Positions 17,472-26,888 are shown, numbered from the stretch's first letter. The stretch: 64,000 bases of DNA from Hyphomicrobiales bacterium (GCA_900469625.1 UBXV01000018.1:630-64629), one strand, 5' to 3'. Numbers and translations are program-made. The notes: generated by a model from the sequence alone, not told the origin.

Positions 17472-18428
17472 CTATGGGTGCTGGGACTTCTGTTTCAGGA
17501 ACGGTTCGAGGCTTGCGACGAATTCCGACAGAAGCGCCCGGTCGAAATGCCCTTTCGAGCCGTACATCATCTGTATGGTTTCCGCCGGGCTCCAGGCGCG
17601 TTTGTAGGGCCTGAGCGTCGTCATCGCATCGTAGACGTCGCAGATGGAGGCGATGCGCACCGGCATGGAGAGCTGCTCGCCGCGAAGGCGGTCGGGGTAT
17701 CCGCCGCCGTCGACATGCTCATGGTGATGAAGGCAGACGTCGAGCACCGTTTCGGGAACGTTGCCATTGGCCCGCAGCAGATCGTAGCCGCGCCGCGTAT
17801 GCGTGCGGATCTGCGCGATCTCCTGCTCATCGAGCCGCTCGGCCTTGTTGAGCAGCCCCTTCGGCAGCAGCAGCTTGCCGATATCGTGCAGCAAACCGCT
17901 GAGGCCCAGGATCTGGACCGTTCGCTCGTCGAGCTTCAGCCATCGGCCGAAATGCACCATCAGGCCGCTGACGGCGATCGAATGCAGGAACGTGTATTCG
18001 TCCTTCTTCTTCAGCCGGCTGATGCCGATGAGGGCAATCGGGTTGTGCTCGACGGCGGAGGCGATCTTCTCGACGGCGTCCTGCGCCCGGTCGAGCGCGA
18101 CCGTCCCGCCGAGCCGGGCATCGGTAAACACGCCGGCCAGAAGGTGCTTCGTCTGGTCGATCGTTTGCGTGACCGCCTTGTTTTCGGCAGCTGTAATGGT
18201 GAAGGCAGACTGCGCGAAGGTCGGTGCGTCCCGGGACGAGGCCGCGATGTCGCAACCCTTCTGGACGTTGATCAGGACGCTGATGACCTTGCTGTTGCGG
18301 ACACGGTCGACCTCCATCGCCGTGCTCAGCAGAAAGCCGCGGCGCAGCGCCGCCTCACTTGCGCCGCCCTCGAGTTCCTCGACAAACATGCCGAGCCGGA
18401 CCTGATGCCTTCGTATTCGCTTGCGCAT
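17472..18428 (-). CDS. HD-GYP domain cyclic-di-GMP phosphodiesterase
   Basis: The 318-residue protein has an N-terminal DUF3391-like segment (RHQVRLGMFVEELEG) and a complete HD-GYP domain: His149, the HD pair in LLHDIGK (181-182), and HHEHVDGGGYP at 235-245, with DVYDAMT after it. All these metal and catalytic residues are present, so it should hydrolyse c-di-GMP to GMP. AGGAGAGG precedes the ATG. It lies 57 bp downstream of a soluble chemoreceptor gene on the same strand, so the two are probably co-transcribed and link sensing to c-di-GMP turnover. Confidence 0.92.
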   Translation of the reverse strand: MRKRIRRHQVRLGMFVEELEGGASEAALRRGFLLSTAMEVDRVRNSKVISVLINVQKGCDIAASSRDAPTFAQSAFTITAAENKAVTQTIDQTKHLLAGVFTDARLGGTVALDRAQDAVEKIASAVEHNPIALIGISRLKKKDEYTFLHSIAVSGLMVHFGRWLKLDERTVQILGLSGLLHDIGKLLLPKGLLNKAERLDEQEIAQIRTHTRRGYDLLRANGNVPETVLDVCLHHHEHVDGGGYPDRLRGEQLSMPVRIASICDVYDAMTTLRPYKRAWSPAETIQMMYGSKGHFDRALLSEFVASLEPFLKQKSQHP

Positions 18429-18485
18429 GCCTCTCCTGAGCCGATGCCTAGGTCATGAAACGGGATGTTCGAATGCCGGGAATGA

Positions 18486-20276
18486 TCAGAACTCCTGCCA
18501 TTCGTCGGCGAGGGCAACATTACCACGAACGACCGCGGACATCCTCGGGGGCGGGCGCTGTGCCGCAAGGGCCGCAGGTCCCGAAGCGACCGCCATGCCC
18601 CATCGCGCCCCTTCGGCGGACGGCGCGGCTGCGCCGATCTCGAACTGGCCAAGCAGTTGGAAAAGCGCCTCGGCTTCGCCCGCGAGCCGGCGTGCGGCGG
18701 CGGCGGAGGCTTCCACCATGGCGGCATTCTGCTGCGTGCCCCGGTCCATGGTGGTGACGGCCTGGTTGATCTCCTTCAAGCCGGTCGCCTGCTCCTTCGA
18801 CGCCTCGACGATCGCGCCGACATTGTCGTTGACCTCGAGGACCCGCGAGACGATCTCTTCGAGCACGGCGCCCGTCTTGCCGACGAGCGTCGCGCCGCGT
18901 TTGACGTGACCGTTGGATGCGCCGATCAGCGCCTTGATCTCCTTTGCAGCCTTTGCGGAACGCTGGGCAAGCTCGCGCACCTCCTGCGCCACGACCGCAA
19001 AACCCTTGCCGGCATCGCCCGCGCGGGCGGCCTCGACGCCGGCGTTGAGCGCCAGCAGGTTGGTCTGGAAGGCGATTTCGTCGATGACGCCGATGATGTT
19101 GGAGATCTCCGCCGACGAGGTTTCGATCATCCCCATCGCTTCGACGGCGCTGCGCATGACCGAGCCGGATTGCTCGGCGTTGTCGCGCGTCTGGCGCACC
19201 TGCGCGCCGGCGTCTTCCGCACGACGGCTGCTGTCGGCCACCGTCGTGGTGATCTGTTCGAGAGCGGAGGCTGTTTCCTCCACGGAAGCGGCCTGCTGTT
19301 CCGTGCGTTTCGACAGATCGTCACAGACGGATCGAACCTGCTGCGCGCCGGCGGCGATCGCGCGCGCGTTATCGGCGACGGCCTGCATCGCTGCCTTCAG
19401 TTTTGCGGCCGCGGCGTTGAAATCCACCCGCAGCTTGTCGAGCGTCGGGATGAAAGCGGTGTCGAGCGTCTGCGTCAGGTCGCCGTCGGAGAGCGACTGC
19501 AACGCGTTTGCAAGCACCTCCACATTGCTCACGCGACCGGTGACGTCGGTTGCGAACTTCACGACCTTGAAGACCTTGCCGTTCATGTCGAAGATCGGGT
19601 TATAGGACGCCTGGATGAACACCTTGCGCCCGCCCTTGCCGAGCCGCATGAATTCGTCGGTGACGAATGCGCCGCCGGCGAGCCGCTGCCAGAATTGGCG
19701 ATACGCGTCGCTGGTCACGTAGTCCGGCTCGCAGAACATCGAATGATGCTTGCCCCTTACCTCCGAGAGCTCGTAGCCGAGCGTTGTGAGGAAGTTCTCG
19801 TTCGCGTTCAGGATCTCGCCTGTCGTCGTGAACTCGATCACGGCCTGCGCGCGCGAAAGCGCGGCAAGCTTGCCGGCGTCCTCGGCGCTCTTGCGCTTGT
19901 ATTCGGTGATATCCGTTGCAAGCTTGATCACCTTGTAGGGCCGGCCGGCCCTGAACACGGGATTGTAGGACGCCTCGATCCAGATCTCCCTGCCGCCCTT
20001 GCCGAGGCGCTTGTATTGGCGGCGGTCGAATTCACCCCGAGCAAGCTTTGCCCAGAACGCCTGATAGTCGGGCGATGCGGCCTCGGCGGGATCGACGAAG
20101 AGCCGGTGGTGATGTCCGACGATTTCCTTGAGCTCGTAGCCCATCGTGGCGCAGAAATTCGCGTTGGCATCGAGGATCCGGCCGGTGAGGTCGAATTCGA
20201 TCATGGCCTGGGAGCGGGACATCGCATCGCGCACGGCCTTGGCCTCGGAGCCGAAGGCAACCGAAAAACGTTTCAT
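18486..20276 (-). CDS. Soluble methyl-accepting chemotaxis protein with two PAS domains
   Basis: The 596-residue protein has two PAS domains (about residues 20-130 and 140-250, each with a GYEL block and a PAC end: LATDITEY and FATDVTGR), a HAMP-like linker, and a full MCP signalling domain with the hairpin EIAFQTNLLALNAGVEAARAG. No membrane helix is present, so it is cytoplasmic, like BdlA or Aer-type receptors that sense redox state or a small ligand. The last five residues, EWQEF, fit the CheR/CheB docking pentapeptide. ATG 20276 has AAAGGAC upstream. HD-GYP follows. Confidence 0.92.
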   Translation of the reverse strand: MKRFSVAFGSEAKAVRDAMSRSQAMIEFDLTGRILDANANFCATMGYELKEIVGHHHRLFVDPAEAASPDYQAFWAKLARGEFDRRQYKRLGKGGREIWIEASYNPVFRAGRPYKVIKLATDITEYKRKSAEDAGKLAALSRAQAVIEFTTTGEILNANENFLTTLGYELSEVRGKHHSMFCEPDYVTSDAYRQFWQRLAGGAFVTDEFMRLGKGGRKVFIQASYNPIFDMNGKVFKVVKFATDVTGRVSNVEVLANALQSLSDGDLTQTLDTAFIPTLDKLRVDFNAAAAKLKAAMQAVADNARAIAAGAQQVRSVCDDLSKRTEQQAASVEETASALEQITTTVADSSRRAEDAGAQVRQTRDNAEQSGSVMRSAVEAMGMIETSSAEISNIIGVIDEIAFQTNLLALNAGVEAARAGDAGKGFAVVAQEVRELAQRSAKAAKEIKALIGASNGHVKRGATLVGKTGAVLEEIVSRVLEVNDNVGAIVEASKEQATGLKEINQAVTTMDRGTQQNAAMVEASAAAARRLAGEAEALFQLLGQFEIGAAAPSAEGARWGMAVASGPAALAAQRPPPRMSAVVRGNVALADEWQEF

Positions 20277-20708
20277 CTGGAAAGTCCTTTGTAAGGGGCA
20301 GATCTGCGGCCGTGGCGAAGCTGGCACTCGCACGCGGGAGCGCCGTTACACAGCCTGAACGCACATCATCGCAAACAGGCGTTACCATCGGCGCATCATG
20401 CGCATGCGTAACCCCCAGATTTTGCCTGGCTATATTTCGCATGCACGATTTAACGCGGCGTTAATACCGCGAGGCGGGACGAAAGTTCGTTTACGATTCC
20501 CTTTGGCTCGCAGATCTTGAGTTGACGTCGTCGACGGCTGCGCGCGCTGGTGGGCACGGGTAAGCTTGATCGGCGATGCGAAGGCTGCTTTGCTGAGGGC
20601 GGGTTTCAGCCGTTGACGGCGCTCAAAGGTAAGGCGCTGCTGCCTGACCAGAAAAGCCCGCTTGGTGCCCCCTTGCCCAAGTGCCGCAGATGCATCAGGT
20701 ACGTTTCC
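20277..20708. other. Divergent promoter region, no gene
   Basis: This 432-bp stretch separates the chemoreceptor gene and a LysR gene. No credible coding sequence is seen. It holds a TTAA-N7-TTAA box at 20450-20464 (listed separately) and several GCATGC/GCGCAT words around 20395-20445. Confidence 0.5.
20450..20464. promoter_or_regulatory. CtrA-like box upstream of the chemoreceptor gene
   Basis: TTAA (20450-20453), seven bases, TTAA (20461-20464) matches the CtrA core consensus, although the C after the second half is absent. It lies 174 bp before the chemoreceptor start. CtrA controls motility and chemotaxis genes in many alphaproteobacteria, so the site is plausible; it also contains a palindrome (TTAACG/CGTTAA) that could serve another factor. 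Confidence 0.4.
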
Positions 20709-21647
20709 ATGGAAATTTATCAGCTCAGAACCTTCCTCGCCGTGGCGCGCTGCCAGCACCTGACCCGCGCGTCCGAGCAGCTTCATGTCAGCCAGCCGGC
20801 CGTTTCCAAGCACATCAAGGCGCTTGAGGAAGAATTGGGCCTGACCCTGTTCGAGCGCACGCCGAGCGGCGTATTTCTGACGAAAAGCGGCAAGGAGATC
20901 TTTCACCTGGCCGAGGTCACGCTGAGCTCCGCGATGGCGCTGACCAACAAGGCCGCCCAGCTCAGAGGCGAGGTTGCCGGAACGGTGAAGCTCGGCACCA
21001 TCGTCGATCCGGAATCGCTGCGGCTCGGCGAGTTTCTCGCCCGCATGCTGCAGTGGCATCCGATGATCGACGTCAAGCTCAAGCACGGCATTTCGGGCGA
21101 GATAGCGCAGCAGGTCACCGCCGGCGATCTTGACGCCGGCTATTATCTTGGACGGGTGGAGATGCCCGGCATGGGTGCGCTCGAGCTGCGAAAAGTCGTC
21201 TATGTCGTCATTGCGCCGGCAAGTTGGGCGCAGAAGCTTCACGGAGCGACGCTGCAGGACCTGGCGGGCCTTCCGTGGGTCGGGCCGAATTTGCAGAGCT
21301 CGCAGCACCGCATCCTGCATGACCTGTTTGCGGATGCCGGTGTCGCGCCACCAACGGCGGCAATCGAGGTCGATCAGGAATCCTCGATGATCAGTCTCGT
21401 CAAGAGCGGCGTCGGCCTTTGCCTGATGCGCGAAGAAGTCTCGCGAAGCGATGTCGCAAACGGCGACCTGGTGATGTGGGAAGGCGTCATCCCGCTGTGC
21501 CCCTTGTCCTTCATCTATCGCGAAAATCGCAAGTCGGATGCGCCGATTGCGACGATGCTCCATGTTCTCGAGAGCATGGTCGAAGAAAATCCTGCCCCGC
21601 CGTCAGCCGTGGGCACCGCAGAATTCGACGTTTCGTCAGATAGATAG
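20709..21647 (+). CDS. LysR-family transcriptional regulator
   Basis: The 312-residue protein starts MEIYQLRTFLAVARCQHLTRASEQLHVSQPAVSKHIKALEEELG, with the full LysR helix-turn-helix, then a standard effector domain. ATG 20709 is chosen because it puts the helix-turn-helix at the usual distance from the N-terminus. It lies 133 bp ahead of an MFS carrier and a glycerate kinase in the same direction, an order like ttuA-ttuB-ttuD of tartrate loci, so it probably controls them. Confidence 0.88.
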   Translation: MEIYQLRTFLAVARCQHLTRASEQLHVSQPAVSKHIKALEEELGLTLFERTPSGVFLTKSGKEIFHLAEVTLSSAMALTNKAAQLRGEVAGTVKLGTIVDPESLRLGEFLARMLQWHPMIDVKLKHGISGEIAQQVTAGDLDAGYYLGRVEMPGMGALELRKVVYVVIAPASWAQKLHGATLQDLAGLPWVGPNLQSSQHRILHDLFADAGVAPPTAAIEVDQESSMISLVKSGVGLCLMREEVSRSDVANGDLVMWEGVIPLCPLSFIYRENRKSDAPIATMLHVLESMVEENPAPPSAVGTAEFDVSSDR

Positions 21648-21780
21648 CCGCGCCGATCCGGCTCATTCCCTAGCGGAATTGCTGCAATTCCGAAATGCGA
21701 TTGGCCCTGCAGGAAGCGCGCTGTTAGTCCTCGCCCATTGACACCCGCGGTGGGAGCCGCGGCTTATCTGGGAGGATAAC

Positions 21781-23103
21781 ATGCAACAAGGAACTGCCCA
21801 TGCAGCGGACGTGCGTTCGCTGCAGCCTGATCGTGCCGCCAAGGCCAATGCCGTCTACAGCAAGGTGTTCTGGCGCCTCGTGCCGCTGCTGTTCATCTGC
21901 TACGTCGCCTCGTATCTCGATCGCGTCAATGTCGGCTTCGCCAAGCTGCAGATGATGTCGGACCTGTCGCTCAGCGACACGGTCTACGGTATCGGCGCGG
22001 GCATCTTCTTCATCGGCTATTTCGTCTTCGAGGTGCCGAGCAACATCATTCTGTCGCGCGTCGGGGCCAAGGGCTGGATCGCCCGGATCATGGTGACCTG
22101 GGGCATCATCTCGGCCGCGATGATGTTCGTGACCTCGGCGGAGATGTTCTATGTGCTGCGCTTCCTGCTCGGCGTTGCCGAAGCCGGGTTTTTCCCGGGC
22201 GTCATCCTCTACCTGACCTACTGGTTTCCGGCCGAACGCCGGGCGCGCATCGTCGCGACCTTCATGACCGGCATTGCCTTTGCCGGCGTGATCGGCGGAC
22301 CGCTGTCCGGATGGATCATGCAGGAGTTCGCCGGCGTCAACGGCTGGACCGGCTGGCAGTGGATGTTCCTGCTCGAGGGTATACCTAGCGTGCTGCTGGG
22401 CGTCTTCGTCCTGTTCTATCTCGACAACAGCGTGCGCAGCGCCAAGTGGCTTTCGGATGAGGAGAAGGCGCTGATCGAGGCCGATCTGGCCAATGACAAT
22501 GGCAAGAAACAGACGATGACGCTCGGCTCGGTCTTTCGCAATGGCAAGGTCTGGCTGCTGTCGGGGATCTACTTCTGCTGCATCATGGGTCTCTACGGCA
22601 TCAGCTTCTGGCTGCCGCAACTGATCAAGAATGCCGGCGCCAAGGATGTGATGGAAGTGGGCTTCCTGACGGCCATTCCCTACGCCGTCGCAGCCGTCGG
22701 CATGGTGCTGATCAGCCGCAATTCCGATCTCGCCGGCGAACGTCGGTGGCATATCGCCGTCTGCGCGGTCATCGGTGCCGTCGGACTGTTGCTTTCCACG
22801 CTGGTCATCAGCAGCATTCCGCTCTCGCTTGCAGCCCTTTCGCTGGCAACGCTCGGGATCCTCACCACGCTGCCGCTGTTCTGGACCCTGCCGACCGGCT
22901 ATCTCGGCGGCGTGGCCGCGGCTGCCGGCATTGCGATCATCAACTCGATCGGCAACCTCGCCGGCTTCGTTAGCCCTTATCTCATCGGCGCCGTGCGCGA
23001 CGCCACGGGAAGCACCGATGCCGGAATGTACGCGCTGGCGGCAAGTCTCTGCATCGGTGCCGTCTGCGTCATCGCCTTCATTCCGAAGGCCATGCAGCGC
23101 TAG
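21781..23103 (+). CDS. MFS transporter, anion:cation symporter family (TtuB-like)
   Basis: The 440-residue protein has 12 predicted membrane segments and the ACS-family signatures: RLVPLLFICYVASYLDRVNVGFAKLQM at the start, GAGIFFIGYFVFEVPSNIIL, and RFLLGVAEAGFFPGVILYLTYWFPAERRAR. Family members import organic anions such as tartrate, glucarate, phthalate or 4-hydroxyphenylacetate. GGGAGG precedes the ATG. With glycerate kinase downstream, tartrate, glycerate or a sugar diacid that ends in glycerate is the best guess. Confidence 0.9.
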   Translation: MQQGTAHAADVRSLQPDRAAKANAVYSKVFWRLVPLLFICYVASYLDRVNVGFAKLQMMSDLSLSDTVYGIGAGIFFIGYFVFEVPSNIILSRVGAKGWIARIMVTWGIISAAMMFVTSAEMFYVLRFLLGVAEAGFFPGVILYLTYWFPAERRARIVATFMTGIAFAGVIGGPLSGWIMQEFAGVNGWTGWQWMFLLEGIPSVLLGVFVLFYLDNSVRSAKWLSDEEKALIEADLANDNGKKQTMTLGSVFRNGKVWLLSGIYFCCIMGLYGISFWLPQLIKNAGAKDVMEVGFLTAIPYAVAAVGMVLISRNSDLAGERRWHIAVCAVIGAVGLLLSTLVISSIPLSLAALSLATLGILTTLPLFWTLPTGYLGGVAAAAGIAIINSIGNLAGFVSPYLIGAVRDATGSTDAGMYALAASLCIGAVCVIAFIPKAMQR

Positions 23104-23112
23104 CACAGTCAA

Positions 23113-23145
23113 CCCCGATCGCGCCGTGGGACGGTGCGATCGGGG
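23113..23145 (+). terminator. Hairpin after the MFS gene
   Basis: CCCCGATCGC (23113-23122) pairs perfectly with GCGATCGGGG (23136-23145). It stands 10 bases after the MFS stop and before the glycerate kinase gene. There is no T-run, so partial termination or mRNA protection are both possible. Confidence 0.5.
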
Positions 23146-23236
23146 CGGGGGGTGACAGTCCCGAACCCAGTCCCGGCGCTCGCGCAATGGCGCGCCGGTA
23201 TTCCATCAACGTCTGCAAGCACGCGGGAGACGCCGG

Positions 23237-24562
23237 ATGAGTACAGCCGCAACGAATATCCAGTTCGCAAGAAGCCGGGCGGCGCTGGCACCGCGCAGGG
23301 CGCCGGAAGAGTGCCTCAATGCGGTCTTCGCTGCCGCTCTGGCCGCTGTCGATCCTCTGATCGTCGTTCCGCCGTTTCTTCCGACCCCGCCGCTCAACGG
23401 ACGCACCGTCGTCGTCGGTGCCGGCAAGGCAGCGGCGCGCATGGCAGAGGCTGTCGAGGCCCATTGGGATGGTGAACTCGAAGGCCTCGTGGTCACACGC
23501 TACGGCCACGGATCCGCCTGCCGGCGCATTGAAGTCGTCGAGGCCGGCCACCCGGTTCCAGACGAGGCGGGCGCCGATGCGGCGCGGCGCATTCTCGACC
23601 TTGTCTCCGGGCTCGGCCCCGGCGATCTGGTCCTGTGTCTCATCTCCGGCGGCGGGTCTTCGCTGCTCTCCATGCCACGACCGGGCGTGACCCTTGCGGA
23701 GAAGCGGGCAATCAACCGCGCTCTTCTCGTCAACGGCGTGCCGATCGGCGAGATGAACTGTGTCCGCCGGCACCTGTCGGCGATCAAGGGCGGACGACTG
23801 GCGGAGGCATGCGGGCCTGCGCGGATCGTGACGCTGGTTTTGTCCGACGTGCCGGGCGATGATCCCGCGGTGGTGGCCTCCGGTCCGACCATCCCCGATG
23901 CCAGCACATCGGCCGATGCCCTGGCCATTCTGGAGCGGTATGGCATCGACGTGCCGCCTGCCGTGCGGGCCGCATTGAGCGCGCCGAGCGCTCGACCGAC
24001 GGCTGCCCCGAATGTCGCAAACCGGGTCGTGGTGGTGGCAACCGCCCAGCATGCGCTCGAGGCTGCCGCGGCCAAGGCACGCGACCTCGGGCTTGCGCCA
24101 CTCATCCTCAGCAACCGTATCGAAGGCGAAGCCCGAGACGTCGGCGCCGTGCATGCGGCGATCGCCCGTCAGGTCCGCGACTTCGGCCAACCGCTCTCAG
24201 GCCCCGCGCTGTTGCTGTCGGGCGGAGAAACCACGGTCAGCGTGCGTGGCAAGGGCAGGGGCGGCCGCAATGTCGAATTCCTGCTGGCGCTGGCAGCGGG
24301 TCTCGACGGCTGCGCCGGCATCCATGCGCTCGCCTGCGATACCGACGGGATCGACGGATCGGAGGATAATGCCGGGGCGCTCCTGCGTCCGGATACGCTG
24401 GCGCGAGCAAAAGCGCTCGGCCTCGATGCCGGCGCGCATCTTCAAGACAACGATGCCTACAGTTTCTTCGAACGGCTCGGCGATCTGATCGTCACGGGTC
24501 CGACGAGAACGAACGTCAACGACTTCCGCGCGGTGCTGATCGAGGCGGGGGACAGGGCGTGA
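23237..24562 (+). CDS. Glycerate 2-kinase (type II, MOFRL family)
   Basis: The 441-residue protein matches the GckA/TtuD family of glycerate kinases. It has GAGKAAARMAEAVE (catalytic Lys in the N-terminal domain), LCLISGGGSSLLSMP (nucleotide-binding loop), LVLSDVPGDDPAVVASGPT, and the C-terminal MOFRL block GGETTVSVRGKGRGGRNVEFLLALA and DTDGIDGSEDNAGA. The enzyme phosphorylates D-glycerate to 2-phosphoglycerate; family members were once called hydroxypyruvate reductase. GGGAG precedes the ATG. It completes a LysR-MFS-kinase set. Confidence 0.92.
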   Translation: MSTAATNIQFARSRAALAPRRAPEECLNAVFAAALAAVDPLIVVPPFLPTPPLNGRTVVVGAGKAAARMAEAVEAHWDGELEGLVVTRYGHGSACRRIEVVEAGHPVPDEAGADAARRILDLVSGLGPGDLVLCLISGGGSSLLSMPRPGVTLAEKRAINRALLVNGVPIGEMNCVRRHLSAIKGGRLAEACGPARIVTLVLSDVPGDDPAVVASGPTIPDASTSADALAILERYGIDVPPAVRAALSAPSARPTAAPNVANRVVVVATAQHALEAAAAKARDLGLAPLILSNRIEGEARDVGAVHAAIARQVRDFGQPLSGPALLLSGGETTVSVRGKGRGGRNVEFLLALAAGLDGCAGIHALACDTDGIDGSEDNAGALLRPDTLARAKALGLDAGAHLQDNDAYSFFERLGDLIVTGPTRTNVNDFRAVLIEAGDRA

Positions 24563-24672
24563 AAGGCGTCGTACCTTCAACAAACTGTCGCAGAGGAAAG
24601 GTATCGCAGACCGCGAAGCAATCCTGACCTCCGCGCCTGCCCGCGGCAGCGTCGACCTTTGATGGGTAACAC

Positions 24673-24852
24673 ATGCGCGCGTCTCGAATTCTGGCCGGAC
24701 TGATCGAACGGCACGATGAACTGGAACTCAGGCTCGATCTCCTGGAGTGCACCAGCACCGCGCTCTGCGACGATGGCACGCTCACCGAGTTGCGGCACAC
24801 GCTGAAGGAAATCCGACGCGACATTGCCCGCAACAGGACCCGTTGCCGCTGA
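24673..24852 (+). CDS. Possible small protein of 59 residues
   Basis: The frame starts ATG 24673 and ends TGA 24852. It codes for a mostly helical, charged peptide with heptad-like leucines (ELELRLDLLECTS, then LTELRHTLKEIRRDIARNR) and three cysteines. Third-position GC is high, as in real genes here. The ribosome site is weak (TGATGGG). No family was recognised. It fills the gap between the glycerate kinase and the convergent hydrolase. Confidence 0.4.
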   Translation: MRASRILAGLIERHDELELRLDLLECTSTALCDDGTLTELRHTLKEIRRDIARNRTRCR

Positions 24853-24970
24853 GGGCGGTGGCGACAACAGCACCGCTTGCCCCGTTTTGGCCTGACAACG
24901 CCATCTCAAGCCAGACACGCGGGACGTTCGCCGGCGCGCCTGGCCTTGAATGCCTGATGGCGATAACGTC

Positions 24971-25921
24971 TTAGCTCGTGTGCCCTGCAATGGCGGCGAG
25001 GATGATATCCCAATCGTCGCCGTGCAGTTCGTGACCACCGCCGGCGATCGAAACAAATCTGGAGCCGGCGACCGCATCGGCAATCGCCATTCCGTGCTCG
25101 ATGGAAAAGATCGGGTCGGTGGTGCCATGGATGACCAGAAGCGGCGCTTCGAGCGATTTGAGTTTGCCTTTGACGGCTTCGCCGCCCTTGAGCATGAAGT
25201 GGTTGGTGGCCGAAAGCAGGCCACCCGAACGATCGTAATCCCGCTCGATGAAAGTTCGAACCCGAACGGCGTCATGCGGATGCGCGGTGCTTGCGATCAT
25301 GCGGGCGTCCTTTGTCATGAACGCGATCACCTGGCCCCGATCAGACCAGTCGAGGCTTTCCGCTGAAGCGGCATGCTCCAAGTAGGCAGCGCCGATCGGC
25401 GGAAGTTCGATCTCGAGACCGATCGGCGTGGTGCTGACGAGCGTCAGCGAAGACACACGCTCTGGCGCTGACAGAGCGAGGATCTGGGCAATCATGCCAC
25501 CGAGCGACATGCCGACGACGTTGGCCGCCGGCAAACCGTAGGCATCGAGGACAGCAACCGCGTCGCCGGCCATGTCGTCCATCGTATAGGGCGGATTGCC
25601 CGGGGCATATTTGGTCGATAGCCCGGTGTCGCGGTTGTCGTAACGGATCACGTAACGGCCGGTTGAAGCGAGCGCGGCGCAGAACGCGTCCGGCCACCAC
25701 ATCATCGAGGCCATCGCCCCCATGATCAGGAGGACAGGCGGGGCCGCGGGATCGCCAAATGCCTCGGTTGCGATGGTGACACCATTGGCATTGACGACTT
25801 TCTCCGATTTGCCTTTCGCCATGGCATCGCTCCTTGTAACTGCACTCGTTGCGGCCAGGGCTGCTGCTGCGAGCAGAAACTGGCGGCGGCTGGTCTTTTG
25901 AGTATCTAGCGTGCTTTTCAT
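24971..25921 (-). CDS. Tat-exported alpha/beta hydrolase
   Basis: The 316-residue protein has a twin-arginine signal (SRRQFLLAAAALAA, Arg12-Arg13) and then an alpha/beta-hydrolase domain. The nucleophile elbow is VVGMSLGG with Ser139; the acid is in HGTTDPIF and the His in GGGHELH; the oxyanion region is LIMGAMASMMWW. The whole sequence resembles the RdmC-type aclacinomycin methylesterase branch. ATG 25921 follows GGGAGACGAAG; a longer frame adds 11 residues without a ribosome site. The substrate is unknown; the enzyme should act in the periplasm. Confidence 0.85.
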   Translation of the reverse strand: MKSTLDTQKTSRRQFLLAAAALAATSAVTRSDAMAKGKSEKVVNANGVTIATEAFGDPAAPPVLLIMGAMASMMWWPDAFCAALASTGRYVIRYDNRDTGLSTKYAPGNPPYTMDDMAGDAVAVLDAYGLPAANVVGMSLGGMIAQILALSAPERVSSLTLVSTTPIGLEIELPPIGAAYLEHAASAESLDWSDRGQVIAFMTKDARMIASTAHPHDAVRVRTFIERDYDRSGGLLSATNHFMLKGGEAVKGKLKSLEAPLLVIHGTTDPIFSIEHGMAIADAVAGSRFVSIAGGGHELHGDDWDIILAAIAGHTS

Positions 25922-26042
25922 CTTCGTCTCCCTCGCGACATTCAACGTCGGCATGGGCAGACATTAGGGTCGTCAGCGTGCACTCTCGAGAGAGAGATCT
26001 GACAAAACCGGGGCATTCATGCCATTCGTCTTTCGCGCGGCC

Positions 26043-26765
26043 TTATTCGCTTGCGGCCAGATCGGATGATTGTCTGGAATGGGCGCGAGGCTCCGGCGAG
26101 GGCCGGCGCGCGTCGTCCCTGTCCTCGTCGAGGGTGAAGTGGAAATCACAAGAAGGCGCGCCCTCGGCAAGGGTCTGCCGTCGACGAAAACCAGCGCCCC
26201 ACTGAGCCGCCATCCGGTAGTCCAGGCTGCAAGCCGCATGTCTGGTGAGTTCGGGAAGACCTTGCTGCTTGAAGTAGGCTGCCAACGGACAGACGAGCAC
26301 GTCGAACACGAGCCCTTCGCCCGACGGATCCTTCGAGCGCTGGAACGGGGCGGTGAATACAAACGCGAACATGGCATCGAGCATGAAGCGGATGCGGGTC
26401 TGCGGCCGGGAGGCGGCGAGGCGGGTCGCGCCGAAGGCAGTGGCGATCGGCCCCTTGAACAGGTCCCAGTTGATCTCTGCGATCAAGTCGCCGGCGCGTT
26501 CGGGAAGAAGACCATGTTCACGCATGGCGCGGTAGAGCGCGCAATCCCATTCCATGTAGCGCAACAGGAGATTAACACCCGTCGAGTGGTTCGGCCGGTC
26601 CCGCTTGATCTCGCGCCGGATGCTTAGGGCATTGCGCCAGATCACGGCAGCGATCTCAGGCGGTACCAATGTTGCGAGGCGACGTCTCGCCGCGCGCCTG
26701 AACGCTACGGTCGGCAGGCAGAGCGTCAAGGACGCAACGAAGCCCATCTTCTCCAATCTCGCCAT
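26043..26765 (-). CDS. L-2-amino-thiazoline-4-carboxylic acid hydrolase-like protein
   Basis: The 240-residue protein resembles the ATC-hydrolase domain family: LLLRYMEWDCALYRAMREHGL in the middle and VCPLAAYFKQQGLPELTRHAACSLDY, then a late CDFHF motif, the Cys/Asp-rich end typical of the family. Characterised members act on cyclic cysteine precursors, but many members have other or unknown roles. ATG 26765 has GAAGG upstream; the frame is open for 54 more codons, which overlap a terminator hairpin and are unlikely to be coding. Confidence 0.6.
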   Translation of the reverse strand: MARLEKMGFVASLTLCLPTVAFRRAARRRLATLVPPEIAAVIWRNALSIRREIKRDRPNHSTGVNLLLRYMEWDCALYRAMREHGLLPERAGDLIAEINWDLFKGPIATAFGATRLAASRPQTRIRFMLDAMFAFVFTAPFQRSKDPSGEGLVFDVLVCPLAAYFKQQGLPELTRHAACSLDYRMAAQWGAGFRRRQTLAEGAPSCDFHFTLDEDRDDARRPSPEPRAHSRQSSDLAASE

Positions 26766-26888
26766 GCGGTGGCCTTCGGCCCGCATGCCGTTGCACCGGG
26801 GCCTTCCGGGAGGAATAGCGCATAAGTTGAACCGGGCCGCAAGCCGGCCCAGTGTCCCTCCGGATTGCAGGAGGCGCAGACGCAAAGA

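Noticed and set aside
18657-20294. 545-codon rightward frame across the chemoreceptor gene
   Set aside because: Antisense shadow; the chemoreceptor on the other strand has PAS and MCP domains and a ribosome site.
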